A stretch of DNA of 6,744 nt from Pseudomonadota bacterium (lineage in GTDB: Bacteria; Desulfobacterota; Anaeroferrophillalia; Anaeroferrophillales; Tharpellaceae): contig WFRT01000087.1 of NCBI GenBank assembly GCA_015486445.1, positions 1-6,744 on the forward strand, read 5' to 3'. Each line of letters starts with the position of its first letter. Positions within the stretch are counted from its first letter, which is position 1. This document shows positions 1-6,446 of this stretch, in pieces. Position numbers and translations under genes: made by a program. The notes under the pieces are model-generated. The model was given only the letters and a program-made list of their open reading frames with translations, had not been told where the DNA came from and made no database searches.

Positions 1-1487
1 TCAAGCCCCAGGTGTTCAAATTCCAGCCGCATCCGACCGCGGCTCAGTTTCTTGAGGATGTCACGGGTCGAGCCGGGAATGATCTGCAGCAGGGAAACTA
101 TTTCCTTGAGCTGGAACTCGACAAGCTCCTTGAGCTGTTCCGGGGAGAACCTTTTTTCCGCCAGTTCCCGGACCAGGGGGGCGGAATGACGCACGAAATC
201 GAACTCGGGATCGAGTTCGCGGGCCGTGCTTTCCACCGAGATCAGGACCCTGAGCAAGAGGATGAAATCGGGCAGAAAACGAATCTGATGGTAGGAGATG
301 ATGCGGATGAAGTCCTGCACCAGGCTTTTTAACTGCAGGCTCTGGAGCGAGGCCCCGGCATAGCGGTCGAGAAGGTCGAAGAGGTCGGCCCGCAGCTCCC
401 GCATGTCGACCTTGTCCTCGTCCACCACGCCAATCTTGAACATCACCCGCACCAGACCGTTGACGTCCTTTTTGACCACGGCCAGCAGCAGTTCGAGCAG
501 GGCCCCGGAAAGTTCTTCATCCAGCCGTCCGACAATGCCGAAATCGATGGGCGCGATAACATTGCCGGGCTGCACATAGAGATTGCCGGGATGGGGATCG
601 CCGTGAAAGAGCCCGAATTCCAGGATCTGACGGAGAATGAAGTCGGCTCCCCGGGCGGCCAGGATCTTGGGGTCGAGGTCGCAGACGACCCCGGGCCGGC
701 AGAGTTCGTCGATCCGCACCCCGTCGATCCACTCCATGGTCAACACCCGGCTGCTGCTCTGCTCCCAGTAGACCTTCGGGATATGAACGCTCTTGTCGCC
801 GGCGAAGTTGACCGCGAACCGGTCGATATTGCGCCCTTCGATCTGGAAGTCCAGTTCCTGGCGAATGCTCTTGGCGAACTCGCGCACCAGCAGTGTCGGC
901 TGGTAGGGCTCCATTTCGCTGATGTGCTTGGCCGCCAGTTCGGCCAGGTTGAACATGATGTCGATATCGGTGGCGATCTGGGACTCGATGCCGGGACGCT
1001 GCACCTTGACCGCCACCAGGCTGCCGTCTTTCAGCCGGGCCCGGTGAACCTGGGAAATCGAGGCCGCTGCCACCGGGGACGAGGTGAAGTCGTCAAAGAT
1101 ATCTGACAAATCGTGACCGAGGGAGGTTTCGACCTGGGTTTTGACCTCGGAGAAGGGAAAACCGGGGACCTTGTCCTGGAGCTTGCGGAGTTCCATAAGG
1201 ATTTCCGGCGGCACCAGGTCGGGCCGGGTGGAGAGCAACTGGCCGAGCTTGACAAAGGTCGGCCCCAGTTCCTCAAGCGCCAGCCGCATGCGTTCGCCCG
1301 GGGTGAAACGAATCAGCTCGTCACTGCGAATGCGCTGCCGCGTGAGCAGGCTTTTGCCCAGGGCCAGGTAATAGTCGAGATTGAGCTGTTCCAGGAGGCC
1401 GCCGAAACCGTACTTGATAAAAACCGAGACAATCTGGCGGTAGCGCCTGATGTTGCGGTAGGTTCGGTCGATATGAAAGATATCCAT
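1..1487 (-). CDS. ubiB: AarF/UbiB (ABC1) family atypical kinase, 3'-truncated by window edge
   Basis: 495 codons are present and the frame runs off the left edge without a stop. The family is an atypical protein-kinase-like ATPase, linked in many bacteria to biosynthesis or handling of ubiquinone and other isoprenoid lipids at the inner membrane. Visible motifs are the family KxGQ motif (K80-LGQ83), the alanine-rich loop that replaces the glycine-rich loop (PVAAASISQVH, 138-148), the ATP lysine K161 in VAVKVQRPG, the ExD motif (E211/D213), the catalytic loop HGDPHPGN (295-302) and the metal-binding DFG (315-317). Roughly the last 50-60 residues, where the family usually has two transmembrane helices, lie outside the window. 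The ATG at 1487 is the only usual start in the frame before an upstream stop; the Shine-Dalgarno is weak (AGGGA, about 10 nt upstream). It lies 158 nt downstream of the MBL gene on the same strand. Assignment to the family is firm. A ubiquinone role is not shown: in an anaerobe it could act on menaquinone or another lipid. Confidence 0.93.
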   Translation of the reverse strand, partial: MDIFHIDRTYRNIRRYRQIVSVFIKYGFGGLLEQLNLDYYLALGKSLLTRQRIRSDELIRFTPGERMRLALEELGPTFVKLGQLLSTRPDLVPPEILMELRKLQDKVPGFPFSEVKTQVETSLGHDLSDIFDDFTSSPVAAASISQVHRARLKDGSLVAVKVQRPGIESQIATDIDIMFNLAELAAKHISEMEPYQPTLLVREFAKSIRQELDFQIEGRNIDRFAVNFAGDKSVHIPKVYWEQSSSRVLTMEWIDGVRIDELCRPGVVCDLDPKILAARGADFILRQILEFGLFHGDPHPGNLYVQPGNVIAPIDFGIVGRLDEELSGALLELLLAVVKKDVNGLVRVMFKIGVVDEDKVDMRELRADLFDLLDRYAGASLQSLQLKSLVQDFIRIISYHQIRFLPDFILLLRVLISVESTARELDPEFDFVRHSAPLVRELAEKRFSPEQLKELVEFQLKEIVSLLQIIPGSTRDILKKLSRGRMRLEFEHLGL

Positions 1488-1600
1488 CGCCAGTAATCCC
1501 TGCAGGCCTCCGGTAAAACCTAGAAACCGCCTCGTTGCCTTGATACCTGGTAGTCAGATTGCTTCTTGCGGGAGCGACAATGCCGATCATCATCCGGACA

Positions 1601-1629
1601 AACATATCAGAGCGGCCGGCAAATGGCAA
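1601..1629 (-). promoter_or_regulatory. Candidate sigma70 promoter for the UbiB-family gene
   Basis: On the minus strand TTGCCA (1629-1624) is followed after exactly 17 nt by TATGTT (1606-1601). The pair lies in the 158-nt gap between the MBL stop and the UbiB-family start and would leave a leader of about 105 nt. No convincing terminator was seen between the two genes, so read-through from the upstream operon is equally possible. The prediction rests on hexamer match and spacing only. Confidence 0.35.
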
Positions 1630-1645
1630 TTGGCGGTTTGACGCT

Positions 1646-2554
1646 TCAGCCGGACTCCCCTTCCCGGGCCTTGAGATAACCGAGCATGCCCCGCATGGTA
1701 TTGCCCAGGAAGTAGCGTTCCCGGGCGAAGACATCGGGCGGCAGTTCCCGGATCAGACGATAGTTCGGGTCGTATTCCAGAAGCCAGTTGAAAAGCCGCT
1801 CCTCGCACTCTTCGTCTTCCCGTCCCAGGCAGTTTTTTTTCACTCCCTCAACCCAGAGCCGCAGCTGCCGGCGGCCGATCTCAAGGTAGTCGAGAGCCGG
1901 CTCGACAAGACCGTAATGGGCGATCACCAGGCGGGCCGGAGCCAGCTCGATCATCCGCCTGATCGAATCAAGGGCGGTATCGAGCTTGAAAACCGGCGGT
2001 GTCGCCGGCCGCATGTAGATGCCGCCACTCGGCACCGGGCTCCTGACGCCGACCACTTCACCGCCAAACAGCAGATCACCGCAAAGGAAACAGAGATGAT
2101 GCTGGGCGTGACCCGGGGTCAGATAGGCCTTGATTTTACCCCCGGCCGCCTCTTCTGCAAACGTTATACGATCTTTGGGCACCGGAACGATCTCACCGTA
2201 GACCTCGGCAACGTGGCCAAGAACCTGCAGCGAACCCTGCCAGAGTTTTTCCGGATCGACCATGTGGCGGATACCCTTGGGATGACAGATGACCCGGGCG
2301 TCGGGATATTTACGTAAAAGTTCACCGGTGCCGCCGGCGTGGTCGATATGGATGTGGGTCAAGAGAATGTAGTCGAGCCTTTTTACCCCCATCTTTTCAA
2401 GTTCTTCGACAAGGTAGGAGATGGTCGACAAAGGCCCGGGATCGACCAGAAAGTTAAGTTCGTCGGACTGGTATACCCAGGCGCTGATGAACCGGGTAAA
2501 CCCCTGCAGCCGGGGCTCGTCAAGATCGATGCAATTGAGGTTGACGGTATGCAT
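1646..2554 (-). CDS. MBL-fold metallo-hydrolase
   Basis: 302 residues, complete. This is a metallo-beta-lactamase superfamily hydrolase, probably cytoplasmic since no signal peptide is visible. The metal motif THIHIDHAGG (66-75) provides H67, H69, D71 and H72. H149 lies in TPGHAQHH and H213 in IAHYG near the end of the core. The position that usually carries the bridging Asp (LF-x-GD) is Glu166 in LLFGGEVVG, a variant seen in some MBL subgroups. After residue 220 a mostly helical C-terminal region of about 80 residues follows, with no motif I recognise. The ATG at 2554 has AAGGA 8 nt upstream and lies 18 nt after the DUF362 stop, so the two are co-transcribed. The fold and a hydrolase role on a thioester, ester or phosphodiester are well supported. 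The substrate is unknown. It is not a flavodiiron protein core, because that family has HxExDH. Confidence 0.92.
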   Translation of the reverse strand: MHTVNLNCIDLDEPRLQGFTRFISAWVYQSDELNFLVDPGPLSTISYLVEELEKMGVKRLDYILLTHIHIDHAGGTGELLRKYPDARVICHPKGIRHMVDPEKLWQGSLQVLGHVAEVYGEIVPVPKDRITFAEEAAGGKIKAYLTPGHAQHHLCFLCGDLLFGGEVVGVRSPVPSGGIYMRPATPPVFKLDTALDSIRRMIELAPARLVIAHYGLVEPALDYLEIGRRQLRLWVEGVKKNCLGREDEECEERLFNWLLEYDPNYRLIRELPPDVFARERYFLGNTMRGMLGYLKAREGESG

Positions 2555-2572
2555 GATGAAATTCCTTTGCGC

Positions 2573-3676
2573 TTAAAACAGGTTGAAAGCGTGTTTGACC
2601 TGAACCGCGCCATACGGGCACAGTTCCTGGCAGCAGTAGCAGCTGATGCATTTTCGGTAGTCGATAACCACTTTTTCCCGGAGCAGTTGCATGGCTTTCG
2701 CCGGACAGTGCTGAATGCAGACACCGCAGCGGTGACAGCGGGAGCTTGAAACCCTGGGACGCCGGACCAGCAGCCGGTGCCAGATACGGTGGCCGGGAAA
2801 GGTCGCGGCCTGTGCCGCCCGGGCCGGCTTCAGGGGCGGTTTGAGGGGCTGCGCCACGGCCGGGCCTAAAGCCCGGGCAGTCTCCGGGTCCAGCAGGCCG
2901 AGATTTCGGCTTTCCGTGCTCAACGGAGTCATCTGCTTGAAACCGGCCCACTCTTCCACCAGGTAGTCGAGCGCCGGGGCCTTACGCCCCAGGGCCAGGA
3001 GATTGCATTTTCTGGCCTGCCCATGGGTCGGGCCTTCACCCTCCATGGCCACGATGCCGTCAACCAGGTTCCAGGCCGGTTGCACCTGGCGGTAGATATC
3101 AAGCATGATGCGGGCAAAAAGGCGGCGGTCATGGCCGGCCCGGAAATGCCAGGCGGCCTTGTTGAACCCGACAACGAAGCCGAAAAGGTTTTTGACCGCC
3201 AGGGTCGAGCCCATCATGCCGTGAGTCTTGAGCTTGGCCAGGTTGACGACCTGGTCGTACTCGAAGGCGGCTTCGGCGAGCTCGAGTCTCTTGCCCACCA
3301 GGTTGTCGGGATCATGAATCGTCCGGGCGCGATCGAAGCTTACCGGGGTGATGTCCATTTCCCTGAGAACCGGCTTGAGCCCGCCTTTTTCAAGGCAGCG
3401 CTCCAGGGTTCCAAAGCCGGGACTGTCGCCGATAAAGAGCCGGGCCCCGCAGTCCTTCAGCAGCTTAGCAACCCCGCGGACGATTTCGGGGTGGGTGGTA
3501 ACCGCCTTTTCCGGACTCCGCGGGACCACCAGGTTGGGTTTCAACAGAACCCGGTCGCCCGGCCTGAGCGTACCGCCAAGACCGAGGCAGGCAAACCCGC
3601 GTTCCAAGCTGGCGACGATCTCCCGGGGTTGATAACCCGGGACGAGGTCAAGAAAGGCGGTGTTTTTCTCAGTCAC
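2573..3676 (-). CDS. DUF362 domain protein with C-terminal 2x[4Fe-4S] ferredoxin domain
   Basis: 367 residues. The DUF362 domain spans about residues 15-270 (LLKPNLVVPRSPEKAVTTHP near 45-63, GDSPGFGT at 83-90, NLAKLKTHGMMGSTLAVKN at 145-163). A basic, proline-rich linker (about 277-312) leads to a bacterial-type ferredoxin domain with two full CxxCxxCxxxCP motifs: C314, C317, C320, C324 and C343, C346, C349, C353. It therefore should bind two low-potential 4Fe-4S clusters. The biochemical function of DUF362 is not established; the fusion to ferredoxin is common in anaerobes and suggests electron transfer. The start is GTG at 3676: it fits the domain, and the sequence GTGACTGA makes an 8-nt overlap with the flavodoxin stop, a translational coupling arrangement. 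No signal peptide is seen. Family assignment is secure; the role is inferred. Confidence 0.92.
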   Translation of the reverse strand: MTEKNTAFLDLVPGYQPREIVASLERGFACLGLGGTLRPGDRVLLKPNLVVPRSPEKAVTTHPEIVRGVAKLLKDCGARLFIGDSPGFGTLERCLEKGGLKPVLREMDITPVSFDRARTIHDPDNLVGKRLELAEAAFEYDQVVNLAKLKTHGMMGSTLAVKNLFGFVVGFNKAAWHFRAGHDRRLFARIMLDIYRQVQPAWNLVDGIVAMEGEGPTHGQARKCNLLALGRKAPALDYLVEEWAGFKQMTPLSTESRNLGLLDPETARALGPAVAQPLKPPLKPARAAQAATFPGHRIWHRLLVRRPRVSSSRCHRCGVCIQHCPAKAMQLLREKVVIDYRKCISCYCCQELCPYGAVQVKHAFNLF

Positions 3677-4151
3677 GACTCAGCTTGGCCGCTACCTCGG
3701 CAATCCGGGAACCGAATTCGACGGCATCATGGACGGCGCCCTCGTCCGGCGAACCTTTGCAGGCAACCCCGTAGTGGCCACCGGTCGAGATGGGATCGCC
3801 GACAATGATCATGCCGTAGATCATCAGACATTGAATGATCGAAAAGATGGTTGTTTCCTTGCCCCCGGTATGATGACCGGAGGTCGCGAAGGCGGCCCCC
3901 ACCTTGCCTTCCATTTTCTTGCGGATGCCGACGAAGTCATCGAACACTTTCTTCAATTCAGCCGCCATAACCCCGAAATAGACCGGTGATCCGGCCACGA
4001 TTCCGGCCGCCTCGAGAAAATCGCTCTTACTGACCTCATCCGTGCTTTTGAGAACGGCCTCGGCCCCCTGTCGAACCACCCCCTCAGCGATCTTTTCCGC
4101 CATGGCCCGGGTGTTGCCGCCCCGTGAATAATAGAGAACCAGGATCTTCAT
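3669..4151 (-). CDS. Flavodoxin-family (WrbA-like) FMN-binding protein
   Basis: 160 residues, complete, the usual size for a one-domain flavodoxin fold. It should bind FMN and act in cytoplasmic electron transfer or quinone/iron-type reduction. The N-terminal beta strand MKILVLYYS is followed by the phosphate loop SRGGNT (9-14). Loop 2, GSPVYFG (54-60), and the TSGHHTGGKETT (90-101) and GGHYGVA (124-130) segments resemble WrbA and NADPH-dependent FMN reductases more than classical short-chain flavodoxins. The ATG at 4151 is preceded by GGAGG with a 6-nt spacer. It is the first gene of the tight flavodoxin-DUF362-MBL group. The downstream gene encodes a two-cluster ferredoxin-type protein, so a ferredoxin/FMN electron relay is a reasonable inference. 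No specific partner or substrate can be read from the sequence. Confidence 0.92.
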   Translation of the reverse strand: MKILVLYYSRGGNTRAMAEKIAEGVVRQGAEAVLKSTDEVSKSDFLEAAGIVAGSPVYFGVMAAELKKVFDDFVGIRKKMEGKVGAAFATSGHHTGGKETTIFSIIQCLMIYGMIIVGDPISTGGHYGVACKGSPDEGAVHDAVEFGSRIAEVAAKLSRD

Positions 4152-4229
4152 TTCAAGCCTCCGCTATACAAGTTGTCGGTTTTGTAAACTTTTACTGTTT
4201 TGACGCCGTACCATTCGGAACCAAAACAA

Positions 4230-5261
4230 TCACGTATCAAGCGCTGTTTCTTCTTCATAACCCCGGGGATTGCGTGACTGCCAGTGCCAGGTATCGCGAC
4301 ACATCGCCATCAGATCCCTTTCCGCCCGCCAGCCCAGGACCTTGCGGGCATAACCGGGATCGGCATAACAGGCGGCGATATCCCCGGCCCGGCGGCCGAC
4401 TATTTCATAAGGTATGGCAACGCCGCTGGCCCTGGTGAAGGCCTTGACCACCTCCAGAACCGAGTAGCCGGTGCCGGTGCCCAGGTTGCAGCACAAAAGT
4501 CCGGGATGACCGGCCATGGCCTCAAGGGCCTTCAAGTGCCCGAGCGCCAGGTCGACAACATGGATATAGTCCCGCACCCCGGTGCCGTCCGGGGTGTCGT
4601 AGTCTCCCCCGAAAACCTTAAGCCGGGGCCGGCGGCCGATCGCGACCTGGGCGACGAAAGGCAGCAGGTTGTTGGGAATTCCCAGGGGATCCTCACCGAT
4701 CAGGCCGCTGGGGTGGGCGCCGATCGGGTTGAAATAGCGCAGCAGCACGATGTCCCAGCCGGGATCGGCGGCCTGCAGGTCCCGCAAGATCTCTTCGATC
4801 ATCAGCTTGGTGCGGCCATAGGGATTGGTGGGACCGAGTTTGGCATCCTCCGGGATGGGAACCTTTTCCGGGTCGCCGTAAACCGTGGCCGAAGAGCTGA
4901 ATACCAGCTGTTTCGGGCCGCACTCGGTCATGGCCCGCAGGAGGGACAGCGTGCCGTCGACATTGTTTTCATAATAATCAAGCGGTTTCTCGACCGACTC
5001 CCCGACCGCCTTGAGCCCGGCGAAATGAATGACCGCGGCAAAACCACCGGAGCGCAGCAGGGCTTCAAGAGCGGCCCGGTCCCGCAAATCGAGCCGGTGG
5101 AATTCAATTTCCCGTTTGCAGATTGTCGCAATCCGGTCAAGCACCCGGCCCGAGCTGTTGCTCAGGTTGTCGACAATCACCGGCTCGTAACCGGCGGCCG
5201 CCAGTTCAACCACGGTATGACTGCCAATATATCCGGCGCCTCCGGTAACCAGTATTTTCAT
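4230..5261 (-). CDS. galE: UDP-glucose 4-epimerase
   Basis: 343 residues, close to the usual GalE length of about 338. It interconverts UDP-glucose and UDP-galactose with bound NAD in the cytoplasm, feeding Leloir metabolism and surface polysaccharide synthesis. It is an extended short-chain dehydrogenase: the Rossmann motif GGAGYIGSH (7-15), DNLSNSS (31-37), catalytic S124 in FSSSATVYG, and the Y148-xxx-K152 pair in NPYGRTK match GalE, as do RYFNPIGAHPSG (175-186), GIPNNLLPFVAQVAIG (194-209) and RRAGDIAACYADP (290-302). The start is set at 5261: AGGAG lies just upstream, and the protein then begins MKILVTGG as the family does. An in-frame ATG at 5303 would add 14 residues with no family support. 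It is followed after 78 nt by the flavodoxin gene on the same strand, without an obvious terminator, and is divergent from the selenoprotein gene. Confidence 0.97.
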   Translation of the reverse strand: MKILVTGGAGYIGSHTVVELAAAGYEPVIVDNLSNSSGRVLDRIATICKREIEFHRLDLRDRAALEALLRSGGFAAVIHFAGLKAVGESVEKPLDYYENNVDGTLSLLRAMTECGPKQLVFSSSATVYGDPEKVPIPEDAKLGPTNPYGRTKLMIEEILRDLQAADPGWDIVLLRYFNPIGAHPSGLIGEDPLGIPNNLLPFVAQVAIGRRPRLKVFGGDYDTPDGTGVRDYIHVVDLALGHLKALEAMAGHPGLLCCNLGTGTGYSVLEVVKAFTRASGVAIPYEIVGRRAGDIAACYADPGYARKVLGWRAERDLMAMCRDTWHWQSRNPRGYEEETALDT

Positions 5262-5359
5262 GCTCTCTCCTGCCTGGGAAAAAGGTTTCCGGGAAATGGG
5301 CAATAGCGACAGTCAGTCTCCTGCCCGCCGGCCCGGTACCCGGAGAGACCCTGGAGGCC

Positions 5360-5392
5360 TACCGGGCGGGGAAAATATTTTCCGGCCCGGTA
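5360..5392. repeat. Near-perfect 33-nt palindrome between galE and the selenoprotein gene
   Basis: Arms TACCGGGC (5360-5367) and GCCCGGTA (5385-5392) enclose a perfect 14-bp palindrome, GGAAAATATTTTCC (5370-5383), with only 2 and 1 unpaired bases between outer and inner arms. It ends 9 nt before the -35 box of the plus-strand promoter. A third GCCCGGTA at 5331-5338 can pair with the same 5360-5367 arm, so two hairpins are mutually exclusive. The genes on both sides diverge, so a terminator is not expected here. An operator or a structured galE leader is more plausible. The function is unknown. Confidence 0.6.
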
Positions 5393-5401
5393 GATTGAAT
5401 G

Positions 5402-5430
5402 TTGACAAATCACTACTAAATGACTATGAT
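5402..5430 (+). promoter_or_regulatory. Strong sigma70-type promoter of the selenoprotein gene
   Basis: A consensus -35 TTGACA (5402-5407) and near-consensus -10 TATGAT (5425-5430) are separated by the ideal 17 nt. Transcription would start near 5437 and give a leader of about 80 nt before the ATG at 5519. The local drop in GC around 5400-5450 fits a promoter. It is the best promoter match in the window. Confidence 0.75.
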
Positions 5431-5450
5431 TACTTAAGGAGTAAAGTCAA
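5423..5450 (-). promoter_or_regulatory. Possible divergent galE promoter
   Basis: On the minus strand TTGACT (5450-5445) and CATAGT (5428-5423) are 16 nt apart. The -10 overlaps the -10 of the opposite promoter, so the two would compete for RNA polymerase. A galE transcript from here would carry the 5360-5392 palindrome in its leader of about 155 nt. The -10 is weak, so this is tentative. Confidence 0.3.
5430..5444. promoter_or_regulatory. Operator-like inverted repeat at the transcription start
   Basis: TTACT (5430-5434) and AGTAA (5440-5444) are perfect inverted arms around a 5-nt centre, starting at the last base of the -10 box and covering the expected start site. A bound repressor here would block the selenoprotein promoter. 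No regulator family can be assigned from a 5-bp arm, and chance occurrence is possible. Confidence 0.3.
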
Positions 5451-5518
5451 GCTCTTGACCGGCTAACCTGAGCCCGGTTGAAGCATCCTGAAAAAAACAA
5501 ACTATTAAGGAGAATGCA

Positions 5519-5845
5519 ATGCTGGAAGTTACCTCTGCCGCCATTGAGCAGATCGGCGGCTACTTTACCAACCGGGAACCGGAACCCATCCGGGTGTTTT
5601 TGAACGAGGGTGGATGAGGCGGCCCCTCGCTGTCCATGGTCATGGACAAGGAACGCCCCAACGATGAAACCTACAACATCGATCGCTTTACCTTCCTGGT
5701 GGATCGCGATTTCATGGACAAGGTAAAACCGATAAAAATTGATTTCAACAATGTCGGGTTCAGCATTTCCGCCAACATTGATTTGAGCCAGTACGGCGGT
5801 GGCAGCTGCTCCGGCTGCGGTTCGACCAGTTCCTGCTGCTCCTGA
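5519..5845 (+). CDS. HesB/IscA-family selenoprotein, in-frame UGA (Sec33) at 5615-5617
   Basis: 108 residues when the TGA at 5615-5617 is read as selenocysteine. HesB/IscA proteins carry Fe-S clusters or iron through three conserved cysteines. Here the protein reads VFLNEGG-U33-GGPSLSM, with U33 exactly at the first ligand cysteine. The C-terminal tail supplies C97 and C100 (SCSGCG), matching the family's terminal cysteine pair, plus C106-C107. The frame is intact on both sides: residues 1-32 (LEVTSAAIEQIGGYF) and 41-92 (DKERPNDETYNIDRFTFLVD) are both typical of this subfamily. The ATG at 5519 has AAGGAG (5507-5512) 6 nt upstream. A SECIS-like hairpin follows the UGA. HesB-like selenoproteins are a known class in prokaryotic selenoproteomes, including Deltaproteobacteria. 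A standard gene caller would start at Met40 (5636), which lies inside the SECIS stem and lacks the ligand. A pseudogene is the alternative but fits much less well. Confidence 0.93.
5618..5651 (+). promoter_or_regulatory. Bacterial SECIS element
   Basis: Directly after the UGA, UGUCCAU (5631-5637) pairs perfectly with AUGGACA (5642-5648) around the apical loop GGUC (5638-5641). A lower CCU (5625-5627) can pair with AGG (5649-5651) across a one-sided CGC bulge. The loop starts 20 nt after the UGA and has the early G and GU seen in bacterial SECIS elements such as that of E. coli fdhF. It would recruit SelB with Sec-tRNA. It lies inside the coding sequence, as bacterial SECIS elements do. Confidence 0.85.
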
Positions 5846-5871
5846 TCCCGGCCTGAATCTGACGGCACAGT

Positions 5872-5900
5872 AAAAAGGGAGGCTTGTCCTCCCTTTTTTT
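5872..5900. terminator. Bidirectional Rho-independent terminator
   Basis: AAAAA-GGGAGG (5872-5882), loop CTTGT (5883-5887), CCTCCC (5888-5893) and seven Ts (5894-5900) form a classic intrinsic terminator. The A-run gives a U-tract on the other strand as well. It lies 26 nt after the selenoprotein stop and 20 nt from the stop of the convergent ychJ-like gene, so it serves both. Confidence 0.93.
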
Positions 5901-5920
5901 ATGCTCGCTTTCCCCTTGCT

Positions 5921-6409
5921 CTACCGGCCGCAGCATTTCTTGTATTTTTTACCGCTGCCGCAGGGACAGGGGTCGTTGCGGCCGATCTTGGGCTGCTCGC
6001 GCACTACCTGTTTCGGCACCACGCCTTCACCGTCGTAAAAATACCACTCTCCTTCATGACGGCGGAAATGGGCCAGTTCATGGTGCGTTTTCAGCTTGCC
6101 TTTCTGCCGATAGTGGGCCACGAACTCGATATCTCCGGTTTCATCGTTCTCGCCGCCGCCTGCCTTTTCAATAATTTCCAGCCGCTCCCACTCCGATTTT
6201 TCTGCCCAGTTGCGGGCCGTGGTCTCTTCATACTTGGGTAGCTGCTCGGGATGCGTCGTATCCCGGACATAATCTATTTCCAACTTGGCATGGGCACTGT
6301 AACGGGCCCGGAGAAGCTCTTCGGCGGTGGCCGCCTTGCGCTCTCCGGAAAGCAGGGGTTCGCAGCAGTCACAAAAAGCGCGGCCGGACCCACAGGGACA
6401 ATTTTCCAT
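5921..6409 (-). CDS. ychJ: YchJ-family protein with two SEC-C zinc motifs
   Basis: 162 residues, close to E. coli YchJ (about 150). The order is SEC-C motif, NTF2-like YchJ middle domain, SEC-C motif. The N-terminal motif is [13 protein letters not shown] (C4, C6, C13, C15, C16); it departs from the usual CxCGSGxxxxxCC spacing by an extra cysteine. The middle domain includes [24 protein letters not shown] (31-54) and the [15 protein letters not shown] strands (109-128). The C-terminal motif is [16 protein letters not shown] (C148, C150, C159, C160), as at the end of SecA, where it binds zinc. The cellular role of YchJ is not known. The ATG at 6409 has AAGGA about 9 nt upstream. The first 13 codons and the upstream region recur inverted at 6667-6744. 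Confidence 0.93.
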   Translation of the reverse strand: MENCPCGSGRAFCDCCEPLLSGERKAATAEELLRARYSAHAKLEIDYVRDTTHPEQLPKYEETTARNWAEKSEWERLEIIEKAGGGENDETGDIEFVAHYRQKGKLKTHHELAHFRRHEGEWYFYDGEGVVPKQVVREQPKIGRNDPCPCGSGKKYKKCCGR

Positions 6410-6446
6410 GAGGCTGTATCCTTTTTACCTGTTGTAACTATTCAGC
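6369..6446. repeat. Left arm of perfect 78-nt inverted repeat
   Basis: This segment covers the ychJ start and its upstream region. Its reverse complement is found without mismatch at 6667-6744, separated by 220 nt. The outward end of the match is set by the window edge, so the true repeat may be longer. Inward it stops at one mismatch (6447 versus 6666) and resumes for 4 nt. Confidence 0.97.

Noticed and set aside
1488..1645. Terminator or small RNA in the MBL-UbiB gap
   Set aside because: No stem with a T-run was found; only a candidate promoter is supportable.
1559..2317. 252-residue plus-strand ORF opposite the MBL gene
   Set aside because: It is antisense to a well-supported MBL-fold gene, with no family motif. 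The plus-strand ORFs at 591-1106, 1113-1496 and 3023-3808 are rejected for the same reason.
4184..4195. GTAAA-CT-TTTAC palindrome upstream of the flavodoxin gene
   Set aside because: The 5-bp AT-rich arms have no good promoter hexamers around them; too weak to call an operator.
5262..5303. Upstream ATG extending galE by 14 residues
   Set aside because: GalE proteins begin at MKILVTGG; the ATG at 5261 has a good Shine-Dalgarno and the extension has no family match.
4284..5306. 340-residue plus-strand ORF opposite galE
   Set aside because: It is antisense to a clear GalE, has no recognisable domain and arises from GC-rich codon structure.
5436..5466. AAGGAG followed by a possible tiny leader peptide
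   Set aside because: The only start at a fair distance is a TTG giving three codons before TAA. The AAGGAG overlaps the expected transcription start, so it is probably chance.
5636..5845. Short ORF starting at Met40 as the true HesB-family gene
   Set aside because: It would lose the first 39 residues and the ligand position. A good ribosome binding site and promoter belong to the ATG at 5519, and the frame reads through the UGA.
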